From positions 1 through 64,000 of the forward strand of contig JBNRMV010000005.1 in the NCBI GenBank assembly GCA_050309775.1: DNA of 64,000 bases. Direction: 5' to 3'. The DNA comes from DTU072 sp050309775 (lineage in GTDB: Bacteria; Bacillota; Clostridia; Christensenellales; DTU072). A program made the translations under genes and the position numbers. The notes below the pieces were generated by a model. The model did not search any database and was not told the origin of the DNA. It saw nothing but the letters and a program-made list of their open reading frames with translations. Shown here one piece after another: positions 36,301 through 43,769 of the stretch (within the stretch, counting starts at the first letter, position 1; the number at the start of each line of letters is the position of its first letter).

Positions 36301-36823
36301 TTTTAAGCCGCAAGGCATAATCCTTAGCTTTGTTGTAGCCCTCTTCTCCTGGATTGTTCAAAATTGCTCTGGGTATGGCGCCTGATATACAAGCGGACAT
36401 ACATATCAGCCCCTCCGCATGCTTTTCAAGATAATCCAAATCTATTCTGGGTTTGCTGTAAAAACCGTCGACAAAGCCTTTTGAAGTCAGTTTTATGAGA
36501 TTGTGAAAGCCTGTCAAATCTTTTGCCAACAGTACAAGGTGATAATTGGGGTTTATTTCGTCTACATCGCTGTCATTGTTGCGCCGAGATGTCCTGTCTT
36601 TCAAATCATTGGTCACATAAAATTCACAACCAATTATCGGTTTGACCCCGTCTTCTTTGCACTGTTTGTAAAATTTTATGACGCCGTACATATTGCCATG
36701 GTCGGTAATAGCCACCGCGCGTCCGCCCTGTTTTTTTACTTCTTTTGATAATTGTGATATTTTTGCGGCACCGTCAAGCAGGCTGTATTCCGTATGCACA
36801 TGCAAATGCACAAATTCCTTCAT
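33335..36823 (-). CDS. dnaE: DNA polymerase III subunit alpha (DnaE type)
   Basis: A 1,162-residue replicative polymerase of the DnaE1 kind. An N-terminal PHP domain (HLHVHTEYSLLDG, ITDHGNMYG) precedes the palm with catalytic PDFDIDFCGDRRDEV, helix-hairpin-helix elements, and a C-terminal OB fold (YIGGILSDVTIKFSAKSG). It is last in the uvrC-to-dnaE operon, 43 bases after the crh-like gene. Its stop lies inside the 3' end of the convergent YkvI gene. Confidence 0.98.
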   Translation of the reverse strand: MKEFVHLHVHTEYSLLDGAAKISQLSKEVKKQGGRAVAITDHGNMYGVIKFYKQCKEDGVKPIIGCEFYVTNDLKDRTSRRNNDSDVDEINPNYHLVLLAKDLTGFHNLIKLTSKGFVDGFYSKPRIDLDYLEKHAEGLICMSACISGAIPRAILNNPGEEGYNKAKDYALRLKNMFAEGDFYIEIQNHNLEEEKRVNPQLIKLAREIGVKCVATNDVHYIKESDFRMHDVLLCIQTASDLDDPDRFRFPCNEFYLKNYDQMKEALGFCEEALETTLEIADKCNLTIPFHEYTIPTYVPPDGSQDHEYLRKLCFEGLERRYGEITDEIRERAETELGVIISMGFASYYLIVWDFVNYAKSQGIPVGAGRGSGVGSIVAYAVGITDVDPLKYELIFERFLNSSRNTMPDFDIDFCGDRRDEVINYVREKYGSDKVAQIITFGTMKTKQAIKDVARVFKLPFAEVNLLVKNIKTTDKKVKISHLIDPASEYKVSELIELYQSGGVYKDVLDLAIEIEDMPRNKGKHAAGVIICSIPLTDKVPLSRNGEDITTQFDMTECEELGLLKMDFLALKTLTDIKMSTDYIKKHHGEDIDFSKLGYENPQVYEMIAAGETETVFQFESSGMKSFMKQLRPTLLEEIIAGVALYRPGPLDFIPKYVYNKMHQELIDYRHPLLEPILKNTYGVIVYQEQAMKITQVLAGYTMNEADNFRKFISKKKTEDIPKHKAQFIGGCKERGINEDFAEQIWKELETFGSYAFNKSHAAAYAVLSYQTAFLKRFYPVEYFCAVINNRLNNPKDTAKYLKLLKTQNIELLPPDINYSNALFTPQGDKIRYGLACIKNVGRQAIEAVIAEREENGKYLDFSDFARRAASAALNKRMIESLIKGGAFDSFGHTRRTMLASYEEILNLEAEARNLLESGQMFFDFMLREEYKYNELPESQKEKLAYEKEVAGRYLSGHPLAGREEDFKGFDFNLSMLAPITEENDNEEETESVVEYSVANGTDVYIGGILSDVTIKFSAKSGKNWGFAVLEDMYDSIEVLFFNRTLERYKQYLVDDTLVKIRGRLMLEDGAYPKIDVRQVIPWELEDNEKYDDTRTLCLRLDIDDKERLDKVQEILQSRSGSNPIKIQSGGKVYQLGYTTGDLEGIKEKLIGVVGFRNLKILD

Positions 36824-36866
36824 CCATTCCTCCGTAAGTTTTCCCTTTGTCAGTTAAAAAGAGTAT

Positions 36867-37109
36867 TTATAGCAGCGACATTACTTTTTCGCATGCCTCT
36901 TGTTCGTCGCCGCCTTCCGCCGCTACATAAATGCTCTCGCCGAACTTCATATTCAGACTAAGCAAGCCCATAAGGCTCTTTGCGTTGACTTTTTTGTTGC
37001 CTTTTATTATGTAAATATCGCTTTTGTGCTTAGATGAGATTTGGGCGATAACGGCGCAATCCTCGGCTTTTATGCCGTTCTTTTTGGTGACAACCTTTTC
37101 TTTTAACAT
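36867..37109 (-). CDS. Crh-like HPr paralogue lacking the phosphocarrier histidine
   Basis: 80 residues of HPr fold. The active-site loop, normally GLHARPA, reads GIKAEDCA, so His15 is Lys14 here and the conserved Arg17 is Glu16: it cannot carry phosphate for the PTS. The regulatory serine (Ser45, in VNAKSLMGLLSL) and its surroundings are intact. This is the Crh pattern of Bacillus, where Gln replaces His15 and only HPrK acts on the serine. The place next to whiA also matches Crh, and hprK lies upstream in the same operon. Crh and whiA co-location is known in B. subtilis; function as a CcpA cofactor here is inferred. Confidence 0.85.
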   Translation of the reverse strand: MLKEKVVTKKNGIKAEDCAVIAQISSKHKSDIYIIKGNKKVNAKSLMGLLSLNMKFGESIYVAAEGGDEQEACEKVMSLL

Positions 37110-37126
37110 AATCTCTCCTTAAACAA

Positions 37127-38077
37127 TTAAAGATTTTTTGCTATTTCTATGAGTTTTCTCATTCGGTGGTTAATGCGGCTTTTTGTGCCTTCTTGCATAA
37201 GCGCCGCAAGTTCGGCAAGCGAGGCGTCGGGGTGGTCCTTGCGGTATACCGCCGTTTCGGCAAGCTTTTCGTCAATGTTTTGCAAGCCTATGTGCTTTTC
37301 TATTTTTTTTATGGCGTTCAACTGTTGTTGCGCCGCCGACACACTTTTGTCAATATTTGCTAAAATAAAGTTGTTGCCTCGGTTGAGGTGGTTACGCATC
37401 GCCCTTGTCGCCATGACTTCCTGCAACTGTATTACGCCCTTGCTTGCGCCCATTGCCGCCAAACAATCGCTGATATTTTGGCTAGACTTTATATATACCG
37501 ACGGCTGCTTTTTTCTCCGTCGCGCTACGCCCTCCTGAAAATCGCACACTTCTGTCAGCAGCTCCATAAAGTCGTCTACCACCAGTTCCGAATTGAGCGC
37601 AAATTCCAGATGATATCCCGTACCGCCGCCCGTCAATTTGTCCTTTGGCGTTGACAGCGAACCGCAACTGAGAAATACGCCTTTCAGATAGGCTTTTTTT
37701 TCCGATGAGCGGGAAATAATCGTTTTAGGTATGCCTCTTATGAAGTCATAGCCTTTTATGATGCCGCATTCGTTAAGCAGCTTGTCCGCATTCGCAAGGC
37801 TGAGCCTGTACTCTGCAAGTTCCCGCATGCCGATATTTTTTGCTATCTGCTCTACAAGCGTTTGCGCGCCGTACCGCCTTTTAATTATGTTTTGACAAAG
37901 CAGAGTAAGACCTCTGTTTTCGTTTGTTATCGTCAGCCCAAAACCGCTTGTTGTCAGCAAAACCGCGCCGCAGCCTCTTATTACGGCTGACAAAAAGGCC
38001 GGCTCGCAAACAGGCTTGATGCCCGCTTCGATTATTTCATTCCTCGCCGCCGTCTGGACGCTGGGCTCTTTTTCCAA
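37127..38077 (-). CDS. whiA: DNA-binding protein WhiA
   Basis: 316 residues: an N-terminal degenerate LAGLIDADG-type fold (RGIPKTIISRSSEKKAYLKGVFLSCGSLS region) and a C-terminal helix-turn-helix (HPDASLAELAALMQEGTKSRINHRMRKL). In Firmicutes WhiA affects division and chromosome segregation. The start is TTG at 38077: a stop codon precedes it directly, AGAGAGGTAAGAG forms a good ribosome site, and no in-frame ATG or GTG lies near. This makes a 41-base overlap with murB. Confidence 0.93.
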   Translation of the reverse strand: MEKEPSVQTAARNEIIEAGIKPVCEPAFLSAVIRGCGAVLLTTSGFGLTITNENRGLTLLCQNIIKRRYGAQTLVEQIAKNIGMRELAEYRLSLANADKLLNECGIIKGYDFIRGIPKTIISRSSEKKAYLKGVFLSCGSLSTPKDKLTGGGTGYHLEFALNSELVVDDFMELLTEVCDFQEGVARRRKKQPSVYIKSSQNISDCLAAMGASKGVIQLQEVMATRAMRNHLNRGNNFILANIDKSVSAAQQQLNAIKKIEKHIGLQNIDEKLAETAVYRKDHPDASLAELAALMQEGTKSRINHRMRKLIEIAKNL

Positions 38078-38939
38078 TTACTCTTACCTCTCTTTCAAGT
38101 CTTATGCCGTATTTTTCAAAGACCTTTTTTTCAGCTAATTGCGCAAGCTCCAAAAACTCGTCCGCCGTACCGCCGCCTTTGTTTACTATGAAGTTTGCGT
38201 GTACACGGCTTATTTCCATGCCGCCGATGCAACACCCTTTCAGACCTGCGCCTTCAATAAACAAACCTGCCCCGATGTTGTCCACCCTTTTGAACACGCT
38301 GCCCAGCGAAGGCAATCTTGGTTGGGTTTGTTTGCGCATATTCAGCGCCGATTGCGACATGTTTTTTATGTCATAACGGCTGGTTTGCTCAAGTTCAAAG
38401 CAAGCGCCTATTACTACATAATTTCCTTTCTTGACTTCGGAGTTGCGATATCCGAACTTTGCTTGCTGCTTTGTCCACTCCAACGGAATCTGCTTGTCCA
38501 TATCAAAGACAAAGACCTTCTTTGTTACGGCGGATATATCCGTTCCGAAACAACCGCTGTTCATACATATTGCGCCGCCCACAGAACCCGGAATGCCCGT
38601 CAGTTTTTCAAGACCGCCAAGCTGCTTTTCTGCCGCAAGCGCTACTATCTTTGCAAGGCTTTCGCCCGAGCCGCAACATATGGTATTGTTGTCGATATCT
38701 ATGCCTTTCAGCTCCTTTGTGGATATGACAACGCCGTCATAACCGCCCTCCAGCACCAAAATATTGCTCATTCTGCCGGCTATTATGTATTCTTGTCTTT
38801 CATTGTACAGCCTACTGCTCAATTCGCGCAGCGCCGACATTGACGAAGGGCAAACAACTTTGCCGAGTTTTCCTCCTGCTTTCAGAGGAGACAGCCTTTT
38901 TGCCTGCCATTCAAGGCAATCAACCTTGGGAATATTCAT
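38037..38939 (-). CDS. murB: UDP-N-acetylenolpyruvoylglucosamine reductase
   Basis: A 300-residue FAD enzyme that makes UDP-MurNAc for peptidoglycan. FAD contacts IIAGRMSNILV and GIPGSVGGAICMN and the catalytic serine in LGSVFKR are visible. GAGGG lies 6 bases before the ATG. That ATG is itself part of a TATAAT box (see 38938-38966), so murB must be translated from a longer upstream transcript. In many Clostridia rapZ and yvcK follow murB; here whiA follows at once. Confidence 0.95.
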   Translation of the reverse strand: MNIPKVDCLEWQAKRLSPLKAGGKLGKVVCPSSMSALRELSSRLYNERQEYIIAGRMSNILVLEGGYDGVVISTKELKGIDIDNNTICCGSGESLAKIVALAAEKQLGGLEKLTGIPGSVGGAICMNSGCFGTDISAVTKKVFVFDMDKQIPLEWTKQQAKFGYRNSEVKKGNYVVIGACFELEQTSRYDIKNMSQSALNMRKQTQPRLPSLGSVFKRVDNIGAGLFIEGAGLKGCCIGGMEISRVHANFIVNKGGGTADEFLELAQLAEKKVFEKYGIRLEREVRVIGKRAQRPDGGEE

Positions 38940-38966
38940 TATACCCTCATATCAAAAAGTAGTCAA
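38938..38966 (-). promoter_or_regulatory. Near-consensus promoter overlapping the murB start codon
   Basis: On the minus strand: -35 TTGACT (38961-38966), 17-base spacer, -10 TATAAT (38938-38943). The last two bases of the -10 are the first two of the murB ATG (38937-38939), so a transcript would begin near murB codon 3 and lack its start. It would suit expression of whiA, the crh-like gene and dnaE. Confidence 0.7.
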
Positions 38967-38969
38967 CGC

Positions 38970-38991
38970 CGATTTGTACAGCGATTTGTAC
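38970..38991. repeat. Tandem 10-bp direct repeats upstream of the murB-overlapping promoter
   Basis: CGATTTGTAC occurs at 38970-38979 and 38982-38991, 12 bp apart start to start, about one helical turn. They end 3 bases from the -35 box. Direct repeats in this place suggest an activator or repressor site; the regulator is unknown. Confidence 0.6.
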
Positions 38992-39015
38992 TATGATATT
39001 ATTTTGGGTATGCTT

Positions 39016-39927
39016 TTATTCCTTGTCGCACTCCATTCTTTTGTGAATGATATGTGCGGCTTTATGCCCTGATTTTTTGAGTCTGAAGTCTCTTGTCGCC
39101 ACTTCTACCACAACGGCAAGGTTTCTGCCTGCATTTACGGGAATAAGCAGTTTGGGTATCTTTACTCCCAGAATATGGGTATATTTCTGCTTTTCTCCCA
39201 CACGCTCATAACTCTTTTCTTCATCCCATTGTTCCAGTTCAATGACAAGTTCAACAATCTTTTTGTCAATAATAGAGCCCTCTCCATAGATGGCTTTTAT
39301 GTCAATAATTCCCACGCCTCGGATTTCCATAAAGTGCTTTATTATCTTCGGAGAAGTGCCGACTATGACATCGTTTATTCGCTTAAGCACCACCGAATCG
39401 TCGGCAACCAGCCTATGCCCTCTGTATACCAACTCCAGCGCCGTTTCGCTCTTGCCTATGCTGCTCTTGCCCGTCAACAACACTCCCGTACCATAGACAT
39501 CGATAAGCACGCCATGCGCCGTCTCCGTAAGCCCAAGCAAATTGTTAAGGCAATTTGAGATATCTTCGGTAACAAGGGAAGCCTTTTTGTTGGTGACAAA
39601 TATAGATTTTTTGTACTTTTGGGCGGCTTCAAGAATTTCTGCGGTGGGTTTTATTCCCCTAGTTATAACCACACATGGTATATCGCATTGAAAAAAACTA
39701 TCCAAATAGGTTGTGTTTTGTTCAAGAAAGCCTATTTCCGGCCGCCCCATGACTTGCACCCGCCTTTCGGCAAAATCTCTTTGGTAGCCGGCAAGCATAA
39801 GCCCGGGTCTGTTTACCGTCAGGGAACTAAGGCGCACACCGCTTTTTGCGTTATAAAAAATTTTTAATCCGCAGCATGCGGCAAACTCTTCTTCTGTTAA
39901 AATTACGCACTTTTCGTTCTTGTCCAT
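39016..39927 (-). CDS. hprK: HPr(Ser) kinase/phosphorylase
   Basis: A 303-residue bifunctional kinase/phosphorylase for the regulatory Ser of HPr and Crh. The P-loop GKSSIGKS (153-160), catalytic His138 region (TAHGV) and the signature MEIRGVGIIDIKAIYG (200-215) are intact. It lies 2 bases after the HAD gene and 76 bases before murB. A target lacking His15 is encoded downstream. Confidence 0.97.
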   Translation of the reverse strand: MDKNEKCVILTEEEFAACCGLKIFYNAKSGVRLSSLTVNRPGLMLAGYQRDFAERRVQVMGRPEIGFLEQNTTYLDSFFQCDIPCVVITRGIKPTAEILEAAQKYKKSIFVTNKKASLVTEDISNCLNNLLGLTETAHGVLIDVYGTGVLLTGKSSIGKSETALELVYRGHRLVADDSVVLKRINDVIVGTSPKIIKHFMEIRGVGIIDIKAIYGEGSIIDKKIVELVIELEQWDEEKSYERVGEKQKYTHILGVKIPKLLIPVNAGRNLAVVVEVATRDFRLKKSGHKAAHIIHKRMECDKE

Positions 39928-39929
39928 CT

Positions 39930-40742
39930 TTACTCCAAAAATCCGTATTTGTTAATGATATGCGCCACTCCGTCCTCGTCATTTGAGGGGGCAATGATGT
40001 CTGCTGCGGCTTTTGCTTCGGCGCTTCCGTTTGCCACCGCAACCCCCAGTCCGGCATATTTTATCATCGCCAAATCATTCAGCGAATCTCCTATGCATAT
40101 GATTTCTTCTCTCTTTATTCCGTATTTTTTTGCCAGCCTTTCCACGGCTACACCCTTGTTTGCAGAAAGCGGAATCATTTCTACCATAAATTTTTTTGAG
40201 GTGTTGAATAAAAACTTTTCGCCGAACCGCCTTGTAAAAAGTTCTATCAGCGGTTTGACCTTGTCTTCGTCTGTCAGCACCATCATTTTTATCGGGCAAA
40301 GCTGTTTTTCTCTTATGAATTCCGACAGCTTGCAGCCAACTACCTTGTATTCTACATTGGTAAATTTGGCATAGTTGCGGCTTTTGGCAGTATCCTTTTC
40401 GACATAAAAATAATCTTCATCATAAAAATGATAGTACAAGCCCTGCTTTTCAATAAATTCTCCAAGCTCTGCGGCGTCCCGATAATCTGCCTGCGCCAGT
40501 TCAAGGATTTCGCCCGTGGCTATGTCTGCGGTGACTGCGCCTTGATAGGTTATTACCTCTCCTTTCAGTCCCAAATCCCAACAGTAAGGCAGCACAGAAG
40601 CGGTCATTCTTCCCGTTGCTATGACAAACTTGCCGCCTTTTTGGGTGTACCTATTCACCGTTCTTTTGAAATGGTCGGAATAGTTCCCCATGCTATTCAG
40701 CATTGTATCATCACAGTCTGCGACTATCATTTTGTACTTCAT
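39930..40742 (-). CDS. Cof-type HAD-superfamily phosphatase
   Basis: 270 residues. HAD motif I is DCDDT (D9, D11), a small variant of DxDGT; a C2B cap lies in the middle, and motif IV is IGDSLNDLAMI. The members act on sugar phosphates, PLP or FMN; substrate cannot be told. It lies between uvrC (13 bases) and hprK (2 bases). Confidence 0.9.
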   Translation of the reverse strand: MKYKMIVADCDDTMLNSMGNYSDHFKRTVNRYTQKGGKFVIATGRMTASVLPYCWDLGLKGEVITYQGAVTADIATGEILELAQADYRDAAELGEFIEKQGLYYHFYDEDYFYVEKDTAKSRNYAKFTNVEYKVVGCKLSEFIREKQLCPIKMMVLTDEDKVKPLIELFTRRFGEKFLFNTSKKFMVEMIPLSANKGVAVERLAKKYGIKREEIICIGDSLNDLAMIKYAGLGVAVANGSAEAKAAADIIAPSNDEDGVAHIINKYGFLE

Positions 40743-40755
40743 GTCTTACCTTTTA

Positions 40756-42594
40756 TTATAGCTCAACCAAATTTGTATTTCTATATGTTTTCATAAATTC
40801 AACTATTTTTTGCGCAACCGAACTGCTTATACCTTTTATGGAAATAAGATCTTCTTCTGTGGCGGCTTTCAGCTTGTCAAAATCACGAAAATGCAGCATG
40901 AGCTTTCGTGCCGTCACCTCTCCTACGCCCTCAATCTGTTTCAGCACGCTTTCCGTTTGTCTTTTTTGCCGCAGGCGCCTGTGGTGTTCGATAGCAAACC
41001 TGTGCGCCTCATCTCTTATGCGTACCAACAACTTCAAAGCCAGGCTGTCTTTGGGCAAAATAACGCTTTGGGATTGTCCCGGGGAAAAGACTTCCTCCTC
41101 TCGCTTAGCAAGGCTGATTATCTCGATATCCGAAAGCCCCGAAGCCTCATATGCCTGCATGGCAGAGGACAGTTGCCCCTTGCCTCCGTCAATTATAATC
41201 AGGTCGGGTTTTTCTGAAAAACTGACATCTGTATCGCCTTTTTTAAGCCGTTCAAACCTTCTCGACAGCGTTTCACGCATGCTTGCGAAGTCGTCCGCCC
41301 CCTTTACCGTTTTTATTTTGAAATGGCGATAATGCTTTTTTGCCGCCGAACCGTCAAGAAAAACCACCATGCTGGCTACTTTGTCGGTGCCGCTTATGTT
41401 GGAGATGTCATAGCACTCCATGCGTCTGGGCGGGCGTTTCAGCGAAAGCAACTCAAAAAGTTGTTTTACGCTGCCCGTTGTCAAATCCTCTTTGCGTATG
41501 AGCAAACAGGCTTGTTTTTCCAAATAATCCTTGGCGTTGCCCAACGAAACCTCGACAAGCTGACGGCGTATACCGCCTAACGGACATATTATATTCAGCC
41601 GCCGTTCGGCTTTTGAGGATAAATAATCGTTCAATTCAGTTTCAAATTCAAAGTTTTCCGAAATGACTATTTCTGAACATAGCAAAGGATTTTTTTCGTA
41701 ATACTGCAAAATAAAAGAAGAAAGCGCGCTTTCGGCATTGGTGTCGTTGACGACAAAACTTTGGCTGCCCAACAACTTGCCGCCCCTTACAGCGCTGATA
41801 TTGACAGCGCCCAGCATACCGTTTGTGGCAAAGCTGAAAATATCCAGGTCAAACTCCAATTTGAAAGGCATGGTCTGCTTGCGCGACAATTTGCTCAGCA
41901 TCTCCAACATATCACGATAGTGCTTTGCCGTCTCAAATTCCTGCTCGGCAGCCGCCGCATACATTTTGTCTTTTAAGGATTGTTCCAACTCGTGATTGTT
42001 GCCGCTCAAAAAATCTATGACCTTTTTTATTACTTTTTTGTACTCTTCCTCGCTGACCCTTTTTGTGCAAGGAGCCAGACATCTGCCTATGTGATAATTC
42101 AGACATTCCCTTTTTGCGCTGTTGAACTTTGCGCTGTTGCAGGAGCGTATGGGAAAGGCCGATTGCAGCAGTTTTGTTATTTCAAGCGCCGACAGCCCCA
42201 GCATATACGGTCCGAAATACCTCGAACCGTCGGCTTTCAGCCTGCGTGTAACCTCAACCGTGGGATAGGCGCTGCGCATATTTATTTTAATGTACGGATA
42301 AGTTTTGTCGTCCTTTAGCAATATGTTGTAAGGCGGACGGTGTTGTTTTATTAAATTGTTTTCAAGTACCAACGCATCAATTTCTGACGGCGTGATAATA
42401 TAATGAATATCCTTGATTTTTGACACCAACACAAGGGTTTTTTCTGTTTGAACATTGTTGCGGAAGTACTGTCTGACACGGCTTCTGAGGTTCTTTGCCT
42501 TGCCGACATAAAGAATGTTGCCGAACTCGTCAAGCATTTGATAGACGCCGCTTTTTTGCGGAAGAATCTCTAGTATGCCGTTTATTTTGTCCAT
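40756..42594 (-). CDS. uvrC: Excinuclease ABC subunit C
   Basis: 612 residues. The N-terminal GIY-YIG nuclease (SGVYQMLDEFGNILYVGKAKN), UVR helix pair, RNase H-like C-terminal nuclease (CYDISNISGTDKVASMV) and double helix-hairpin-helix (IEGVGEVTARKLM) are complete. A TTG-started extension to 42639 is possible, but the ATG at 42594 gives the normal N-terminus, and the promoter's -10 lies inside the extension. It starts the uvrC-HAD-hprK-murB-whiA-crh-dnaE operon, apparently without a leader. Confidence 0.96.
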   Translation of the reverse strand: MDKINGILEILPQKSGVYQMLDEFGNILYVGKAKNLRSRVRQYFRNNVQTEKTLVLVSKIKDIHYIITPSEIDALVLENNLIKQHRPPYNILLKDDKTYPYIKINMRSAYPTVEVTRRLKADGSRYFGPYMLGLSALEITKLLQSAFPIRSCNSAKFNSAKRECLNYHIGRCLAPCTKRVSEEEYKKVIKKVIDFLSGNNHELEQSLKDKMYAAAAEQEFETAKHYRDMLEMLSKLSRKQTMPFKLEFDLDIFSFATNGMLGAVNISAVRGGKLLGSQSFVVNDTNAESALSSFILQYYEKNPLLCSEIVISENFEFETELNDYLSSKAERRLNIICPLGGIRRQLVEVSLGNAKDYLEKQACLLIRKEDLTTGSVKQLFELLSLKRPPRRMECYDISNISGTDKVASMVVFLDGSAAKKHYRHFKIKTVKGADDFASMRETLSRRFERLKKGDTDVSFSEKPDLIIIDGGKGQLSSAMQAYEASGLSDIEIISLAKREEEVFSPGQSQSVILPKDSLALKLLVRIRDEAHRFAIEHHRRLRQKRQTESVLKQIEGVGEVTARKLMLHFRDFDKLKAATEEDLISIKGISSSVAQKIVEFMKTYRNTNLVEL

Positions 42595-42601
42595 ATAAAT
42601 A

Positions 42602-42630
42602 ATATTACCACAAACGCAGCGTATTTTCAA
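42602..42630 (-). promoter_or_regulatory. Promoter of uvrC, predicted leaderless start
   Basis: On the minus strand: -35 TTGAAA (42625-42630), 17-base spacer, extended -10 TGGTAATAT (hexamer 42602-42607). Only seven bases separate the -10 from the uvrC ATG, so transcription should begin at or within one base of the ATG. Confidence 0.75.
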
Positions 42631-42721
42631 TTTTTGCAAGCAAGAGTTTGTAATTTTTTAATTTGTAAATTCAAATATAATATGATAAAATTATAACATT
42701 AAATTTTTATAGGCGGTAAAA

Positions 42722-43639
42722 ATGAATATATTCAGATACGGCTACGCTATGCTGGTACAAAAAGGCTCAAACCTGCTCGAAACTATGGCTTATGCGCTCA
42801 TACGGCAAAAGAAAGAAGATTTAATTACCGAATATAATGTGCCTTACGGCAACAGCAGAAATACCGTCTGCGACTATTATTATCTGCCCGACACGCAGAC
42901 CAAAAAACCCGTACTAATTTACATACACGGCGGAGGCTGGATAAGCGGCACAAAGTTGCTGCGCAAGCCTTATTGTTTTTCCTTTGCAAAACAAGGCTTT
43001 TTTGTAATGAATACGGCGTATGACTATGCGCCGCAAAAAAAGTTCCCTACACAATTGCAACAAATTTTTAACGCAATAGAAAAACTGCTCGACAATGCCG
43101 AAAAATACAATATTGACACCTCAAAAATTGTTGTTGGCGGCGAGTCCGCAGGCGCATACTTCTCGGCTTTCGTAGCCGCTGCGACAAAAAGACCCTCGCT
43201 TTTTGACGAAATGGGCATAAGTTTCAAATACCGTGACAGTTTTGACATAAAGGCATGCATATTGCTCAACGGCGCCTTTGATGCGGAGCGGCTTACCGCC
43301 TCCCGTTTCCCCAATATGGCGACTTTTTTGACCTCACACTTTGATATGTCCAGAAAAGAAATAGCAAAGGGCGGCGAAAAAACAAAATACTTCTCCCCCG
43401 TGGCATATGTTGACGAAAAGTTTCCGCCTACCGTAATTGGCGAAGGCAAGTATGACGGCTTAAAAAAAGAATCGACAGCCGCCAAACAAAGACTGGCGGA
43501 ACTTGGCATAAAACATACCTCTTTTATGGCAACCGGACTTGTCGGCATACACGGCTTTTGCTTGGCGGTCAACACAAAGGAAGGAAAACGCTGCTTTGAG
43601 CATACTCTGGAGTTCATAAAAGACACGCTGAAAGGTTAA
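42722..43639 (+). CDS. Alpha/beta-hydrolase, HSL-type esterase
   Basis: 305 residues of the hormone-sensitive-lipase family. The oxyanion motif is HGGGW, the nucleophile elbow GGESAGAY, and catalytic Asp and His are likely in GEGKYDGL and VGIHGF. No signal peptide, so a cytoplasmic carboxylesterase on small acyl esters is likely. AGGCGG precedes the ATG; TATAAT at 42676-42681 and TATAAC at 42692-42697 are possible -10 boxes without a clear -35. It is divergent from uvrC. Confidence 0.88.
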   Translation: MNIFRYGYAMLVQKGSNLLETMAYALIRQKKEDLITEYNVPYGNSRNTVCDYYYLPDTQTKKPVLIYIHGGGWISGTKLLRKPYCFSFAKQGFFVMNTAYDYAPQKKFPTQLQQIFNAIEKLLDNAEKYNIDTSKIVVGGESAGAYFSAFVAAATKRPSLFDEMGISFKYRDSFDIKACILLNGAFDAERLTASRFPNMATFLTSHFDMSRKEIAKGGEKTKYFSPVAYVDEKFPPTVIGEGKYDGLKKESTAAKQRLAELGIKHTSFMATGLVGIHGFCLAVNTKEGKRCFEHTLEFIKDTLKG

Positions 43640-43740
43640 CACAAAAAGCATATCGGACGGCATTTCGCCTTAAGAAATTTAGTTACATATATCTATTCTC
43701 ATTATCAGACAATTTCCGCTAAAATCATACCTCTTTGCCT

Positions 43741-43749
43741 TGTTATAAT
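43741..43749 (+). promoter_or_regulatory. Extended -10 promoter of minD-minE
   Basis: TGTTATAAT is a perfect extended -10 with no good -35. The predicted start is near 43756, giving a leader of about 14 bases with GAGGTGA just before the GTG start. Confidence 0.6.
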
Positions 43750-43769
43750 TGTACACGAGGTGAAAAGCA

